A stretch of 64,000 bases of DNA, from NCBI GenBank assembly GCA_023238725.1, contig CM041545.1, positions 13,547,782-13,611,781 of the forward strand, in the 5' to 3' direction. How positions within the stretch are numbered: position 1 is the first letter of the stretch; every line of letters begins with the position of its first letter. Below the pieces are notes generated by a model. The model did not search any database and was not told the DNA's origin. It was given only the letters and a program-made list of their open reading frames with translations. This DNA comes from Scortum barcoo (lineage: Eukaryota; Chordata; Actinopteri; Centrarchiformes; Terapontidae). The translations under genes and the position numbers were made by a program. Positions 33,894 through 46,661 of the stretch are shown one piece after another.

Positions 33894-36800
33894 GGGCTTT
33901 ACATAACTTCATCTTAGTCTTTATTTAAATATCTTCTGAAGAGTGTGAGTTCTGTTTTATATAGTAGATAGTGGCAGAGTCATTTAGTCATCATGCAAAG
34001 CGGATGTTTATAGCCAGGCACTAAATTACGCCTTGGAATCTCGCGGCGTTGTCGCTTCCTGATGTTCGGTCTAAGTTAGGAGCTCAGCCAGAGAGAGGAA
34101 ACTGGGTCTTCCTGTTCAAAACTGCAAAGACACTCAATAGAAAGTCACACTCCACTCCACCTCTGAGCCTTTAAAAATCTTGGAACCTACTGACAAGCTC
34201 AAGGCTAGATCAGACAAATGAATCACCGTTGTGCTGGTACTGGATATTATGACTCATGTTTAATTTTAGTGTGTTAAGTCATTTAAGTCAGCGTCTGTGT
34301 AATTTATTTAGTTGTATATATTCTGTATAAAATGGGCCTTATATATTTCAGGAGGTAGACAATCAGAAGTAGAAACAGGCAAGATCAGCCTAAAAGAGGT
34401 CTAGCCAATCATGAGCGCTCTGCTTTGTCACTTCCTTTTCCTCTCAGTACACTGCTCCTGGACAAGTCTCAATAGTTTTCCCGTTTCAATGCCTCCTTTC
34501 CTCATAACCCCTGTTAAAATGTAGACACACTGAGGGCATTAGATGGTCCACCTTTATGAGAGAACAAACAGAAGCATGATGGGTTGTAGAAACTCTCTCT
34601 CAGACAGCACCAAGAGAACAAAGTGAAGCTGATTCACAGCATTAGTTTTTGTACATTTTTAAGCCCAGATAACTTGCAAAATGCATGAGTTTGATAGAAG
34701 AAAGCTTTCCATACAACTATTCCTATTTAGTTACAGTGGCTGCAGTGTGCTGGAGCTTGACATTCTTTACAGAGGTTACCAGAGTGACAAACATCAATAG
34801 ATCCCTTTGAGTGACGGGAAACTAGTTTGCAACTGACTGTCGTATTTCAGAATTTAGTGATATGCAATGCACTGGTTATACTGTTTTATGATGTTTTAAT
34901 TTGTTCGAATAGGTGCTTACCTTACAGCCAACTACAACAATAAAATGTCATTAATGCACAAGTAATATGGATCTAATGATATAATAAGAATGGTCATAAC
35001 AGTCACATTTATGCATCGAGCACTTTTAGTTTTAATACTCTGAATACATTTTCCTGATCATACTTAAATACTACATACATAACATTTTCTATGCAGGACT
35101 GTGTATTTTCACAGTGTGGTATTAGTGGTTTTACTTAAGTAAAGGATCTACTTCCTCCACCACTGATCATTTTCTGGTCATCTCCAGCTGCTCACTGATG
35201 ATTGAAATAAGCTCCTAACCCCTCCCCTAAGCACCCTCTCACAGGTAACGCACCTCAACCCATTTAAACTCCTCCAGTGCAGTTTCAGTTGAGTTTATGG
35301 TTTGATGCTGTCTGTGTGGCAGTACTGAGAAGTGAGTAATCTCCTATAGCGATGACTACAGAGATGACTACATTTGGGTTCATGTTGCTCTCTGTGCAGC
35401 TTTATCTTTTGTAATTGTCTCACAAACACATTTTTGCATGGCTTGATGTTTTTTGGCACAGCATGCACAGAGCGTTTCTCTTTTTTTGATGTTCCACTGC
35501 TGTTTTCTTTTCCAAACGAGCAGCCTATTTCTCATATGCTGATTAAATCATAGGAAAGGTATGAGAGAGGCATGAGGAGGCTGGTTTGATTATAAACTTG
35601 ATAACAATTTAACTGTTAGGTGTTGTCTTAGTGCACCATACACGGCTGTGTTAAAAATCAAAGAGTAAACCAAGATGACTTTTTTGTCCTTTTGTGTCCT
35701 AGGACATGTTGAAAATATGAGTTTAATTGCTGAGGGCAAGTGTCAACTTATGCCATCTGCTGGTCATGTCTAGAGGACAAAAATATCCCCATGCAGTACT
35801 CTTAAAGCAGCACAGCTAGTGGTGGAAGATGTATTCAGAAACGTTATTTCAGTAAAAGCTGCAATACAACAACAAAGAAATACTCAATAAGTACTCACTT
35901 TGTAAAAAAAAAAAAAAAGCCCAAGTGAGTGTTATACTGTCATTATATTATATTATAATATCTTCAATGCTGATGCATTAATGTCTTAAACAATATTTTT
36001 ATATAGTATTCAGCAAATGTTGAGCAAATTTAAAGTATTTTTATACTGTTGGGTGGTTAAATTATGATAATGCTTCATATTTTATAAACTAACCACACGT
36101 TTTATTTGTAAAATCTTTTTATATAATTTATAAAGTCATTTGTAACTACAGCTATCAGATAAATGCAGTGGATCACTGTGTGTCCCACTGAAATGTTATT
36201 AAGCATAAAATAGAAATACTCAGTTTGAACTTTGTGAACTTCTATTCCAGTTGAGTCAAACTCTGCAGGAGTCTGTCTAGACCAACAGGAAGTCCAGATG
36301 CTGAGGGAGTTTATTTCACTGTCTGATTTTGTCAGTCCCACATTCATCTGCTTTCTGTTTGTCGAGGGAACCTGCATAACTTAGGTCGTATATTCCCCTA
36401 AAAAGTTTATTTGAGTTACTTTTTATGTATTTATCAGAGATACACTTCACTAAATTATGCTATTAAGTATACTTAGTAGTCAATAAGTCCCAAAAAGTAT
36501 TGAAGAAGTACACTTAAAATTAAACTACTAGTACACTGATATTGTTATATTTACTACCTAAATTGTGCTTGGGAAATATACTTGAGCTTTACTTTAAAAA
36601 AGGTTCTTTTAAAACCTGCTCCTCCATAAGACCACACACTGGAACATAAGAATTAATTCAGATTTAATGGTAATCTGTCATTCATTGTGGACTAGCGTCC
36701 CTCCTGTCAGTTCATTCTTAGGAAAGAGAAAGCCAGGTATAAAGGCTTAGTTGTTCTTTGAAGAGGAAATGACCCGAATAGCTTGAATGGAGTGGTATTC

Positions 36801-37138
36801 TCCTTTAAAGGTGTGGGTGGGGAGTGGCATTGGGTTTCAGTGCCAACCCCTTTTCTATTCTCACACACACTCTAAGTGCAGTCCAGCCACAGTCCAGGGA
36901 GGCACTTTGGGCAGTGTGAGCTTTGGTTGCAGCCTCAAGCTCTCCTGGACGACTATGAAGTTTAACTGCAATCAATGACGGACCACAACACGGCACGCCA
37001 CCTGGGAACCTGCGCGGCTTGTTCACACCCCTTTCAAAGGTCATTGACCTCTGAAAAAGGCCTGATCCAGTTTCACTTGTATTTGTCAATGACGGTGAAC
37101 TTTCATGCGTCGGATGAGCACTTTAATCAAGTGAGGAG
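33894..37138. other. Intergenic stretch between gng10 and btc
   Basis: No gene is recognised. It holds family-B fragments at 35030-35165 (ending TTACTTAAGTAAAGGATC, TTCCTCCACCACTG) and 35815-36220 (GCTAGTGGTGGAAGATG to AAATAGAAATACTCAG). The remainder is AT-rich. The last 400 bp should contain the btc promoter and 5' untranslated region. Confidence 0.5.
35815..36220. repeat. Dispersed inverted-repeat element, family B
   Basis: AGTGGTGGAAGATGTATTCAG at the start, TTTATACTGTTGGGTGGTTAA in the middle, and CAGCTATCAGATAAATGCAG and AAATAGAAATACTCAG near the end follow the family-B order. Confidence 0.7.
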
Positions 37139-40100
37139 ATGGCCAAAGTGTACAGACTCTATGTGGGAATAGCAACAGGTAAGATATACTGTTGTTTTAT
37201 CTTTTTATTTCAATCAGTGTTCACTGTCCCTACCTCGTCTGGTAACCTCAGGCAGACATTAGAAAGATGTTTACATATAATTCTTATTTTTACATCAATT
37301 CTTATTTTTCCTTGTGACAGGTATGTTTTGAAGGGGAGCAGACAATGTTAAAAATACCACTGTATGGATTAAGTCTGTATTTATTTTATTGTTGGACCAC
37401 TTTAACATCTATTTGTCAAAGTAACTCAGGTTGGAAGACAGTGCTCCTGAGCTATATTTGTACCATAGACTTGGTTAATGATTGCATGAAGAGTCCATAC
37501 GCCTGCAATATATCTCCTGTGATTACTAATCATTGTCAAACCAGTCTTCTCTAATGTGGAGTGTGGCATTTGGGAGCTCGCTGTAATATCCTCATGTAGG
37601 TTTACACCGTCTGTGGTAGACTTGGGCGTACTCAGAGCGCTCTGAGAGTGAGGCTGTTAATATGTTTTTTGTTTAGAGCAGTAAATGTGTGCTAGAGAGA
37701 CAGAGGTGGGCGTGTCTGAGAAAAATCACAACTCTCTACCCTACAAGGCTGGCTGGCATCATGATTCAGCAGCTATTCACCAGTAACTCTGATTGCCATC
37801 ACGTGTTTCATTCTTTCATCACTTATGTGTATCCCATACAAAATGTTTGCACGTTGTGCGTGTATGTTTGTTGTGAGTGTGTACGTGTGTGTGTGACTGT
37901 CTTCCTGTTTGTGTTTCTGGCTGCAGCTCTGGCCTTATGCAAATACTCTCTGGCAGAATGGAATGCCACCGACGCGTCAGCCAATCGAACTGTGTCAACC
38001 TGTCCTCGCCATGGCAACGGAGACAATTGCACAGGTAGATATGGGCGGGAGGCGAGTCCTCGCTGGTGTCATAAATGGTGGCTTTTAAGCGTTTAAGGCG
38101 CAGGTTTCAGCAGAGGAATGGGCCGAAGCACAGATGTGGATATAAACAAACACAACTAAGCATTCAAAGGGAGAATAAAAAAAAAGAGAAACATAAATAG
38201 AGGTAGTTAATTGTGGGGGTCATATTCCAGGCTGTCCAGAGAGCAGAGGAGTAATTAAAGTGCCTCAACTCTTGTGGAGCGGCAGGGTCAGCAAACTCTT
38301 CTGAGTATTTGGTCTAATTACAACAACCCTCTGTGTGTGAAAACCTTGGCAAATAAACCTGTTCATTAAAATGTGTTTTTGCCTTTCTCTGACAGATTGA
38401 GCCATTTGAAGACATTTTGTGCGTCTTTGCGTTTTGTTATAGAGGGAATTCAGGCGATTGATACCACTCTCATGTCGCTGTTCGCTACCTGTAAAACAAA
38501 AAGCTAATTTAGCAGAAAGTCTGGGGTAAACATAACTCATTACATAATGTACACCAAGATGCTTTTTACATGTTTTTTTTCCACACATCAAACATTACGT
38601 TACTTTTAATTATTTTCTGGGCTCGCTGTTTCCCTCTATAAACCAACCAGCAGTTTAACTTTTAAATAGCAGTTTAGCTTAGATCTGTAAAAACAAACTG
38701 GACACAGGGGTAACCCTTCATTTAAAACCCCTTAAAACCTTGATTTGTCATTTTTAACCTAAGCTAAACTAACCAACTGTGTCCTAGCTATAACGAGCAT
38801 CTAGCTGGCTTAGCTTAACAGAAAGACCCATTATTAAACTTCCTCCAAAACCACAATAAGTCCTCTTTACACTATGCCTTTTGTAAAAATTAAATAAATG
38901 AGATAAAGATAATACTTAGATAGCATAAGTATGGGTGAAAGTTTAGTTATCTAGGTTTCCCTGCCAAGCTAAGCTAAACTTTCCAGGTTACCTTAGGTGG
39001 TAAACGTAACGCATCATTAATCATTAATCATCATTAATCTCCTTAACCCATCACTAAACTCCCTCTAAAATTTGTCATGTTTATACTGTTTTTTTCTTTC
39101 TTTCTTTGGTGCTGGTAGTTTTTCATTTATTTCCAGGTTAGCTGTTTCCCCAGGCTAGTTTTATGACAAAGCTAACCTAACCATCTGCTGGCTAACAGCA
39201 GAGTAGTTTAGCAAAAAGACTGGAAACGAGATTAATCAATCCCTGAACATGTTAATAAGTGACATTTTATTCCTTCAGAGCGGTATCTGACCTTCTCATC
39301 TAGACAAAATATTTTCAAGACAGCAGATGAACATTTTTTCCCCCAACACATTACTCCTTTAAAGTTTGTAACTGGATAGTTTTTTTACAACAATGAGATC
39401 ACGGCAGCAGGCTGGATCTCGGGTTTCAGCTCACAACCGAAGCGCTCTCATTGATGTCACCTGAACAGCAGTGTTGTCTTACGGGCTCATTTTCAAAGAT
39501 AATCTCGCTGGAATGGGTTGTAAAGATAGCTGTAGTATAAAAAGCACAATGAGTAAGCGCTGGTTAGAAGTCCAACATTATGGCCCACTATGGTAGCTGT
39601 CTTAGGGTGCGTTTTAGTGCCTGAGTTTTTTTTGAACAGGCTAAGCGGGGAAGAGATAAGGGAGGGAGGCAGGGAAGTGACCTGTATCCAACCTCAGCGT
39701 GTGTTTTAAGGAATTGTAATAATTGAGACACGTGGTTAATGAGACTTTGATGACACTCGGCTTTTCCTGTCGCTGATTCATCAGTGATGCCTCTCTGGAT
39801 CGTGTGGCAAACACAGTCTATTTATAAATCAGGCCAGAAGGAAAGGAGCAAGCTGACAAAACGTGACACAGTTACAGAAATAGTTGAGACATTTTGGGAC
39901 TTAACTTTTCACCTTCCTGATGAGCGTTAGGTAGAGAAGACTGATGCCATACTAATGTACGTACGGTAAATATGAAGCTACAGCCAGGTGACTTATCTCA
40001 GCTCAAAATAAAGACTTAAAACTGTCAGTCTATAACATGTCTATTCGTGAGTTTTCCAGGTGCTGGTAGGTGTATTTAGTTACCCTCACATAGAGCCAGG

Positions 40101-42432
40101 CTCGCCGTCTCAACGTTTCCGGGCTAAGCTAACAGGCTCCTGGCTGTAGGGAGTCGGAGCAATCCTCCCCTCTAACTTCATGCAAAAAAGCAAATTTACC
40201 AAAATATCTATTATCAATTATTTTCTAATTTATCATATGGGAAACTTTCAGTGTTTACTGTGTTTGATGAAGCGCTGTTACACTGAATTATAATACAGTT
40301 TTATGTGAATGATGTTGTAATTTGATTGTATGAGTGAGGTACCAATAAAATATTTCCCTGTACTTAAAGATATAATATCAAATTCTTAAATTAATGCAAA
40401 TACACTATTGCTAAATGATGCAGAACTGGCGACTAAGCCTTTGGCCCACTGATCAAAGTCTTTGCATTATTACTCAGTCTTTGTATTATGACTCAGGTGT
40501 TGGTGGCGACTTTCCCAGAAAAATCACAAGGCGGTGGTGCACAGTTAGGCTTTTAACAAGGCCTTAAATACAACAGATTTGTTTCAATTCACCTTCGTGT
40601 TGCAAGTAAACTGTTACTATGGCTGAACAAACAAAGAAAAGACAACTACAGATGATGAAACTTGACACTGAAACTGATGTGAGGTTCAAAAACACAATTA
40701 GGGATTATCACCATTGGAGCAATGAAACACAACATAATGAAAATCTTTAAGGTTCTAACTTTAAATGTCAGTACAGTGTTAGAAAATATTAGGGAGTAAC
40801 AATTGGGTATTTTAGGAAATAGGAAATAAGATACCTTTGGGTTACAGTACTACTAAAGTTCAATCAATTAATATGATATTCTGCTGTACCTAAAGAGTAA
40901 TACATAACTATGCCATGAGCAAAAGCAACTGATTTTATTGTATTCAAATACTATTATTGATGTCTAATAACATATATCATAACATATAACACACGTTTTG
41001 AGAGATTTTCCAAAAGCACCTTTTCTTACCTTGCTCTGTAACTGTGAAATATGTCATACCAAAATAACTTGATAGGCTCTGCAGAATATCAGTGCTGTTA
41101 TCATTTTTTACTATAGTTTTGTTTCACAGTACTACACATTGTAGGTACTTCTTCTAAAATTCCCAGTTGTTCCTCCCTTCTTCCCCCCAGTCTTATTTTC
41201 TGTCATGTAAGTGCCATTAGGAACTGATAAATATCTTATTGGTTCATGAGTCATATAACAAAATATACACCATAAATCACTGACTGTATTATTGTACGTT
41301 TTACTAAATTGTCTTTGAACACAATCCCTATAGAACTCATTTTAAATGTTGTCTTTTTTCTGGCAGACACTATAGATACAGGGCAGTGGAATGGCCACTT
41401 CTCAAAATGTCCTGAGGATCTAACACATTACTGCGTCCATGGGGAGTGTCGTTACATTGAAGAACAGAAAGCACCGTCTTGCAGGTGAGAGACGTCTGTA
41501 GCAAAGACGTGGAGATAATGGAGAATTATAAAGAGACTGACGGATCTTTAAAATGGACAGGAAGGAGAAAAGTCTGGAGCTTGACAGCGAAGACAGGAAA
41601 ATTACAAGGAATTAAAGAGAGAGCAGATGATATTGACAGTAGATTTGTTTCATTGTCTGTTATGAGCTATGAATGTTGAGTTTGAATCTGAGGCAGACAA
41701 CTCATCAAATCATTTGAAAATGAAAGTCCCGAAAGTTTTTTTTTTTTCCTTCTTTGTCTCAGGTGTCAACGCGGTTACATCGGTTCCAGGTGTGAATACG
41801 TGGACCTGGACTGGCAGATAGGAGAGAAACGACAAATCATAATTGCCTGCGTCATTGCAGGGCTTGTTTTCCTCATTCTTCTCATTGTATTCATCTGCAT
41901 TTGTTCAAAGTAAGCTTTTGTGCTCGTGGGGAGATGTGATTTAACAATGTGTAAAATTAATAGTTGGACATTTTGGGAACTAGACTACATTTATTTGCAG
42001 GACAGAATGTGTTCACTGGTTAAACAGCCAGGCTAACTGTTTCCCTCTGTTCCTAGTCTTTATGCTAAGCTAAGGTAACAAGCTGCTGACTGTAACTTTA
42101 TATTTAGCATTCAAATATAATAGTGTTACTAATCTTCTCATGTAACTTTTGTTAAGAAAGTGAATAAGCCGATGCGACCTGTTCATTTAAAATGGATGCA
42201 TGATTATTTAACTGATTTCGCTATTACTGCTGCGTATAAATGGTCTTTGTCATCCTGTGTATAACGTGTTCACTTCTCTGTCAGTCGTAGGTTTAGATTA
42301 TGTTGGCGGAGGAGAAGGCAGAGGGAAGAGCCAAGCAACGGGACAGAGAAGCTCGGCATGATGGACACCAGCGCAGTACACACAACCTTACCGGCGGACT
42401 CAGCAGAGCCACCACACACGAACACTGTATGA
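37139..42432 (+). CDS. btc: Betacellulin (EGF-family ErbB ligand precursor)
   Basis: A complete five-exon gene: 37139-37178, 37927-38034, 41367-41484, 41763-41909 and 42285-42432. All introns are GT-AG and the phases join to give 186 codons. Residues 1-23 form a signal peptide (MAKVYRLYVGIATALALC), followed by a short pro-region with N-glycosylation sites NAT, NRT and NCT. The EGF domain has six cysteines at 64, 72, 77, 88, 90 and 99 (C-x7-C-x4-C-x10-C-x-C-x8-C). The membrane segment is about residues 114-136, followed by a basic stop (CWRRRRQRR-like) and a 45-residue tail. The words GHFSKCP, HYCVHGECRY, PSCRCQRGYIGSRCE and VDLDW match betacellulin better than HB-EGF, epiregulin or epigen. 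It is a type I membrane precursor shed to activate ErbB receptors. The first exon encodes only 13 residues, so its start rests on the signal peptide and splicing phase. Confidence 0.92.
37179..37926 (+). other. btc: btc intron 1
   Basis: GT-AG intron of 748 bp. No repeat or exon is recognised. Confidence 0.75.
38640..39260. repeat. Diverged family-A hairpin sequence (possibly two copies)
   Basis: Repeated GCTAAGCTAAACT, TTAGCTTAACAGAAAGACC, CAGGTTAGCTGTTTCCCCAG and TTAGCAAAAAGACTGGAAAC words occur in both orientations. Confidence 0.5.
39875..40205. repeat. Long-hairpin dispersed element, family A
   Basis: The left side has AGTTGAGACATTTTGGGACTTA and GTACGGTAAATATGAAGCTAC. The right side has GGGCTAAGCTAACAGGCTC, CTAACTTCATGCAAAAAAGC and AAATTTACC. 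The outer halves are inverted relative to each other. Confidence 0.7.
41910..42284 (+). other. btc: btc intron 4, mostly a family-A element
   Basis: 41950-42175 has AGTTGGACATTTTGGGAAC, CAGGCTAACTGTTTCCCTC, AGTCTTTATGCTAAGCTAAG and CTTCTCATGTAAC in family-A order, inside a 375-bp intron. Confidence 0.7.
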
Positions 42433-43566
42433 GGAGTGTGTGTCAGTGAGTCCGGGAATTGTTTAGACATGAGGGATTTCATCCTTCATGTGGCAGCTGC
42501 TGCCTTTTGTCTCACGGTGACAGCGGTGTACTGCGCCGCACTGAGGTCTCCTCAACAGGAGGACATTCCTGGATGAAGGCTGCGTTCGATCAAGAGGGGC
42601 GGCACAGGAGCTGGTACCCTCCTCTTAGAGAACAACCTTTTCTGAAACTTTGACGAAGCTTCAGAACAAAGAAGATGCCTCCCTCAGTTTACAATAAACA
42701 CAAGGAGGAGGCAAGCGTTCATCAAGTTGCGTGTTGGCAAGGACACTTTCTTTCCAATGGCGTGGAGCCTGAATCTGCTTGTAGCTGCTCACTTTTCACT
42801 GCTGACTGCATAGCACTGAATAAATGTTGCTATATTGGAAAAAGCTGTGACACCACCTGGCAGATGGTGGTAACAGTTGATCAGGTTGTTAGTCTGCGTG
42901 GGAGACACTTAGACACCGAAAAAGGAGAGAAAAAGGGACTTTGTGAAAGTACTGCGCTCTGAGTTCTCTTTGGGGAACCCTTGTTATGTAAATAAACCGT
43001 TAAATATACAGAAATATGCAAAATTACCTAAGTACCAGCAGCCACAGAATAAACTTTCAGTATGCTGTGTCTTTGTGTCATATAGTTTCTACTACCGGTT
43101 TTGCTTTAGTGTCATTTCACAAATGCACAATATTGATCTACGTCACAAAATCAACAGCCATCATTATTTATTCCTCTATCCACGGCAACGTATCCACATA
43201 AACTCACACAGAATATTGTTACTCATCGACATTAGCAATGCAAAAAGTGCCTTCTATATACTAAAAGGTTGCACTGCTGGACTCCCGGGTCGGAGGAGGA
43301 CAAGGAGAACTTGTGCTGGAGGCTTTTTTGAACTGTATATTTGGAGCCGAGAAGCCTCTGAGCGATGGAGGCAGAACAGCCGAGTCTGTGTGTGGAGGCT
43401 CGACTGAGGAGAAAGTGCTCCACTGTATGAGACGGTTCCTAAACTGCCAGCCATTCACTGGCTTTTCATGTGTATCTGTATGTGTGTTAACTTCGCGTCT
43501 AAATGTAGAATGAAGAGAGCCGTAGCATCTGTACAGTCTGCAGTTTATATGTTACCTATCAATAAA
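42433..43566 (+). other. btc: Candidate btc 3' untranslated region
   Basis: No coding beyond the stop codon is recognised. AATAAA signals lie at 42819-42824 and 43561-43566; the latter could end a 1.1-kb 3' UTR. Overlapping short open frames about 43230-43510 have no domain support. Confidence 0.4.
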
Positions 43567-44677
43567 CATGTCTGCTGTACGTGTGCTGCTGTAAATTGAT
43601 CTTCAGACACTTTAACACAAAGGGTCACAGCTAAAATCTGCTGCAATAAGACACAAATTACACCGTGTCTCTGAAAAACGTTACGTGATGTTACTCAGTG
43701 TGACCTCAGTCTGTAAATGTGTTTTGATCTCATCGTAGCCCATTGAACTCAAGCTCACAACACGGCTGCTGACTGGCACTCCCTCGCAGATAAACGTCTC
43801 TCCAGAATGGTCCAGATACAGATGACCAGTTTTAATTTTAATCTTTTAATCAATTAATACGTTCAGTAGTATTACAATGTTCACAAATGTTCATAACACG
43901 ATCAGCTCAAGAAAAGAGCATGCCCCTCTCTCAGGTGATTATACTTTGGTTAGTTTTATTGTGCTGTTTTGCCGCTATGGTGCTGTATTACCACCTTTAG
44001 TCAGCTGTGTCATTGCTGGAGCCATAATACAGTACTGTCCTCTGACATAATGTGAGTTAATCCCGGTGGCACCAGGGAATTATCTCGTATCTGACTTTGT
44101 CCTTGATTCTAACACTGATTCAGATGTCTGCTAAAAATCAATGACTGTCTGTCTCTGTGGAGACTCTATAGTTTTCAGTGCATGAGAATCACAATGGACT
44201 GTGTGTAAACAGGTGGCAAAGACAGAGTACAATATCTGTTTATTGTAGCTTTATAATTAACGTCCATAACACTCCTAAAACACTGTTGGACTGTCAAAGT
44301 TGATGCAGCAGAATCTGTTATATCATCTTTTTCTATTCCACACTTTCTATTCCACACTCTTTCTTGTCAAAACTTTACAACTACGTTACCCACAATGCAC
44401 CACCAGCATCACCACTGATTCAATCAAAGATTTGGGTGTGTTATGTTCATAGTGGCCTGGAGCTGCTAGCCTCGGGCAGTTCTTTCTAACTCGAAACCGC
44501 TAGATATTTTTCATTTTCAAACTTAGTCCCAACCGATAATGATTCACGTGGGATCACTTGAGGAAATTCATCATTTTGCACAGCCACAAAAAGCTTAATA
44601 CAAGTTTTTTTCATATTTTTTTTTAATATCAGATGTAAAAACTAGCACACGTTAAAAGAAATTCACTGAAGCTATCT

Positions 44678-45020
44678 GAAAGGAACAGTTTGACATTTTG
44701 GGAAATGTACTTTTTCACTTTCTTGTCAAGAGTTTGATGAGAAGATGGATACCACACTTACATCTGCATGTTAAATATGAAGCCGGTGGCAGACGGCTTA
44801 ACATAAAGACTGGAAACAATCAAACATGGCTAGCCTGGCTCTGTAAATCCTCCTTTAAATTAAACCAAAATTTGTTGTTTTTTACACTTAGTTCTGAGGT
44901 TTAGCTTTACATCAGACAAGCTGTTTTCTCTGATTTCCAGTCTTTATGCAAAGCTAAGCTAACTGCATCTAAACATTTAGACAGACAGAATATAAGTGAA
45001 TTCGCCAACATTTCATTTAA
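44678..45020. repeat. Long-hairpin dispersed element, family A, near-complete copy
   Basis: It starts AGGAACAGTTTGACATTTTG and GGAAATGTACTTTTTCACTT, then GTTTGATGAGAAGATGGATAC and GGCTTAACATAAAGACTGG. The right half has TTTCCAGTCTTTATGCAAAG and CTAAGCTAACTGC. It is the clearest left end in the window. Confidence 0.8.
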
Positions 45021-46469
45021 GTTTCTGTCTTCCTTTTCTTCCCTGTCATATTATTCTTCTGCTAGTTGTTATTTTATTTTTGGGGGCTTTTAGTGTTTGG
45101 TTGTGCCACCAGCTGCAGTTTGCTGTATTTTTTTAAAAAAACTGTTGTGTTAATCCTGTTTTGGTGATGGTCTGCTAGTACTGAATCATACGAAAAAAAA
45201 ACCCTGCCAGTGTTTTGCAATGTGCCAACTTTAATTAATTTTACAGCAACAGAGACCTGACTGGCTTCTTCTTGGCTTCTGTTGGTGTGAAGTGCTTTGT
45301 GCCAAGTGCTTGGAAAAAAACAGTACTTTTAAAATCTATACCAAGTCAACTACGAAATTAATAATTAATTGAGAAGAATAGATTCAAATGCAATAAAAAA
45401 ACAATACAATGAGAACATTGCCAGGAGGTGATAAAGCAATTTTCTCACAGCTGCATTACTTTGGTCTAAGGATATTCATTTTCTTTATGACAGAACTTGA
45501 AGCAGCCTGTTTTGCCAGCTAACACCTGCCCACAGTTTTGGATTCAAGGACATCTATTCTCTGCTCTGTTAACCATGAAGGTGTTGGGATCTCCGACCTA
45601 ATTTCAGGTGGCCTGAGGGCCGGCTGTCTTCATAAGGTTGACAGCTGTGGAATGCCGGAGTTTCTATATGATGGGTGTGTCTGCAGGACTTAGAAATGAG
45701 GCTGATAAGAAGACAGATACCAGCCAAACCATAGTAGGTGTTTGACTTGGAACGGAGACGCAGTAAAAAAAAAAAAAATCTCTCTCATAATGTCATTTTG
45801 AAACACCTTGACGCTTCAGTGGACTTCTGGTGGATTTGAAACCCTGGACAAAGTGTGGATGTCATTGCGGGGTCCGTCCAATGCAGTTTTCACTGTGAAT
45901 GCTAACAGCTCCATCTGTTCTCTGGTATGTGTGCAAGCTGGTGGCTCCAACAGCTGAGCTTTGAGCACAGTCACACACTGCACTTGAGGCCACATAGATC
46001 AGCGCTGAGAGTGAACATGGGCAGATTTTTCGGCCAGTGTTGAGTCATTAGCACTTTTTAAACAATGCAAAACACATTTGACTAAAATGTGTTGTGCTCT
46101 AATTAAAGTTTGTGTACAGTTTTTGTAGTTTGCATAAATACCACTGGAGGTCAGCAGATCACCTCCCACAGACTTCTGAAAACAGACGTAATCAAGTATG
46201 AAAAGTACATTTGCTTAAACACAGTTTGAAGATACTTTAACCTTATAGAACTTTATTCTCCTACTTCACCTCATTTTAGAGGAAAATACCATACTTTTTA
46301 CTCCACTACATTTATTTGACAGATATTACTTTGCTGATTAAATCTTTAAATCTTTCTCTTAAAACCTAAAACAAGGAGATAAATTATAATACAAGGTAAT
46401 ACAGTAAATTAACTAACAAAGGTATATAAAATAGTTTAATTTAGTTTCACTTCAAACAGATATTAAAAT

Positions 46470-46640
46470 GCTAATAATAATAATAATAATAAGAAGAAGA
46501 ACAATATTAAGAACTAATTGTTATTATTATAATAATTGTACAATAATAATAATAATAATTATCTAGTAATGATATGATTATGATAATATAATAATATAAT
46601 AATGATATGATTATAATATGAATAATAACTTAACTTTGAA
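46470..46640. repeat. (TAA)n/(ATA)n low-complexity run
   Basis: Several runs of TAA, AAT and ATAATAT within 170 bp. Confidence 0.85.
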
Positions 46641-46661
46641 TAATGTTAATATTTAAGTGGA

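Larger units (their letters stand above)
38035..41366 (+). other. btc: btc intron 2, with hairpin-element copies
   Basis: The intron is 3.3 kb. It contains diverged family-A material (38640-39260) and a clearer family-A copy (39875-40205). The rest is AT-rich with nothing identified. Confidence 0.7.
43567..46661. other. Intergenic stretch
   Basis: No gene is recognised. It contains a family-A copy (44678-45020), a family-B fragment (46195-46360, with TACTTTTTACTCCACTACAT) and TAA/ATA-rich low-complexity DNA (46470-46640). Confidence 0.5.

Noticed and set aside
43200..43523. Cluster of short frames on both strands downstream of btc
   Set aside because: They overlap in all frames, have no domain and lie in the likely btc 3' untranslated region.
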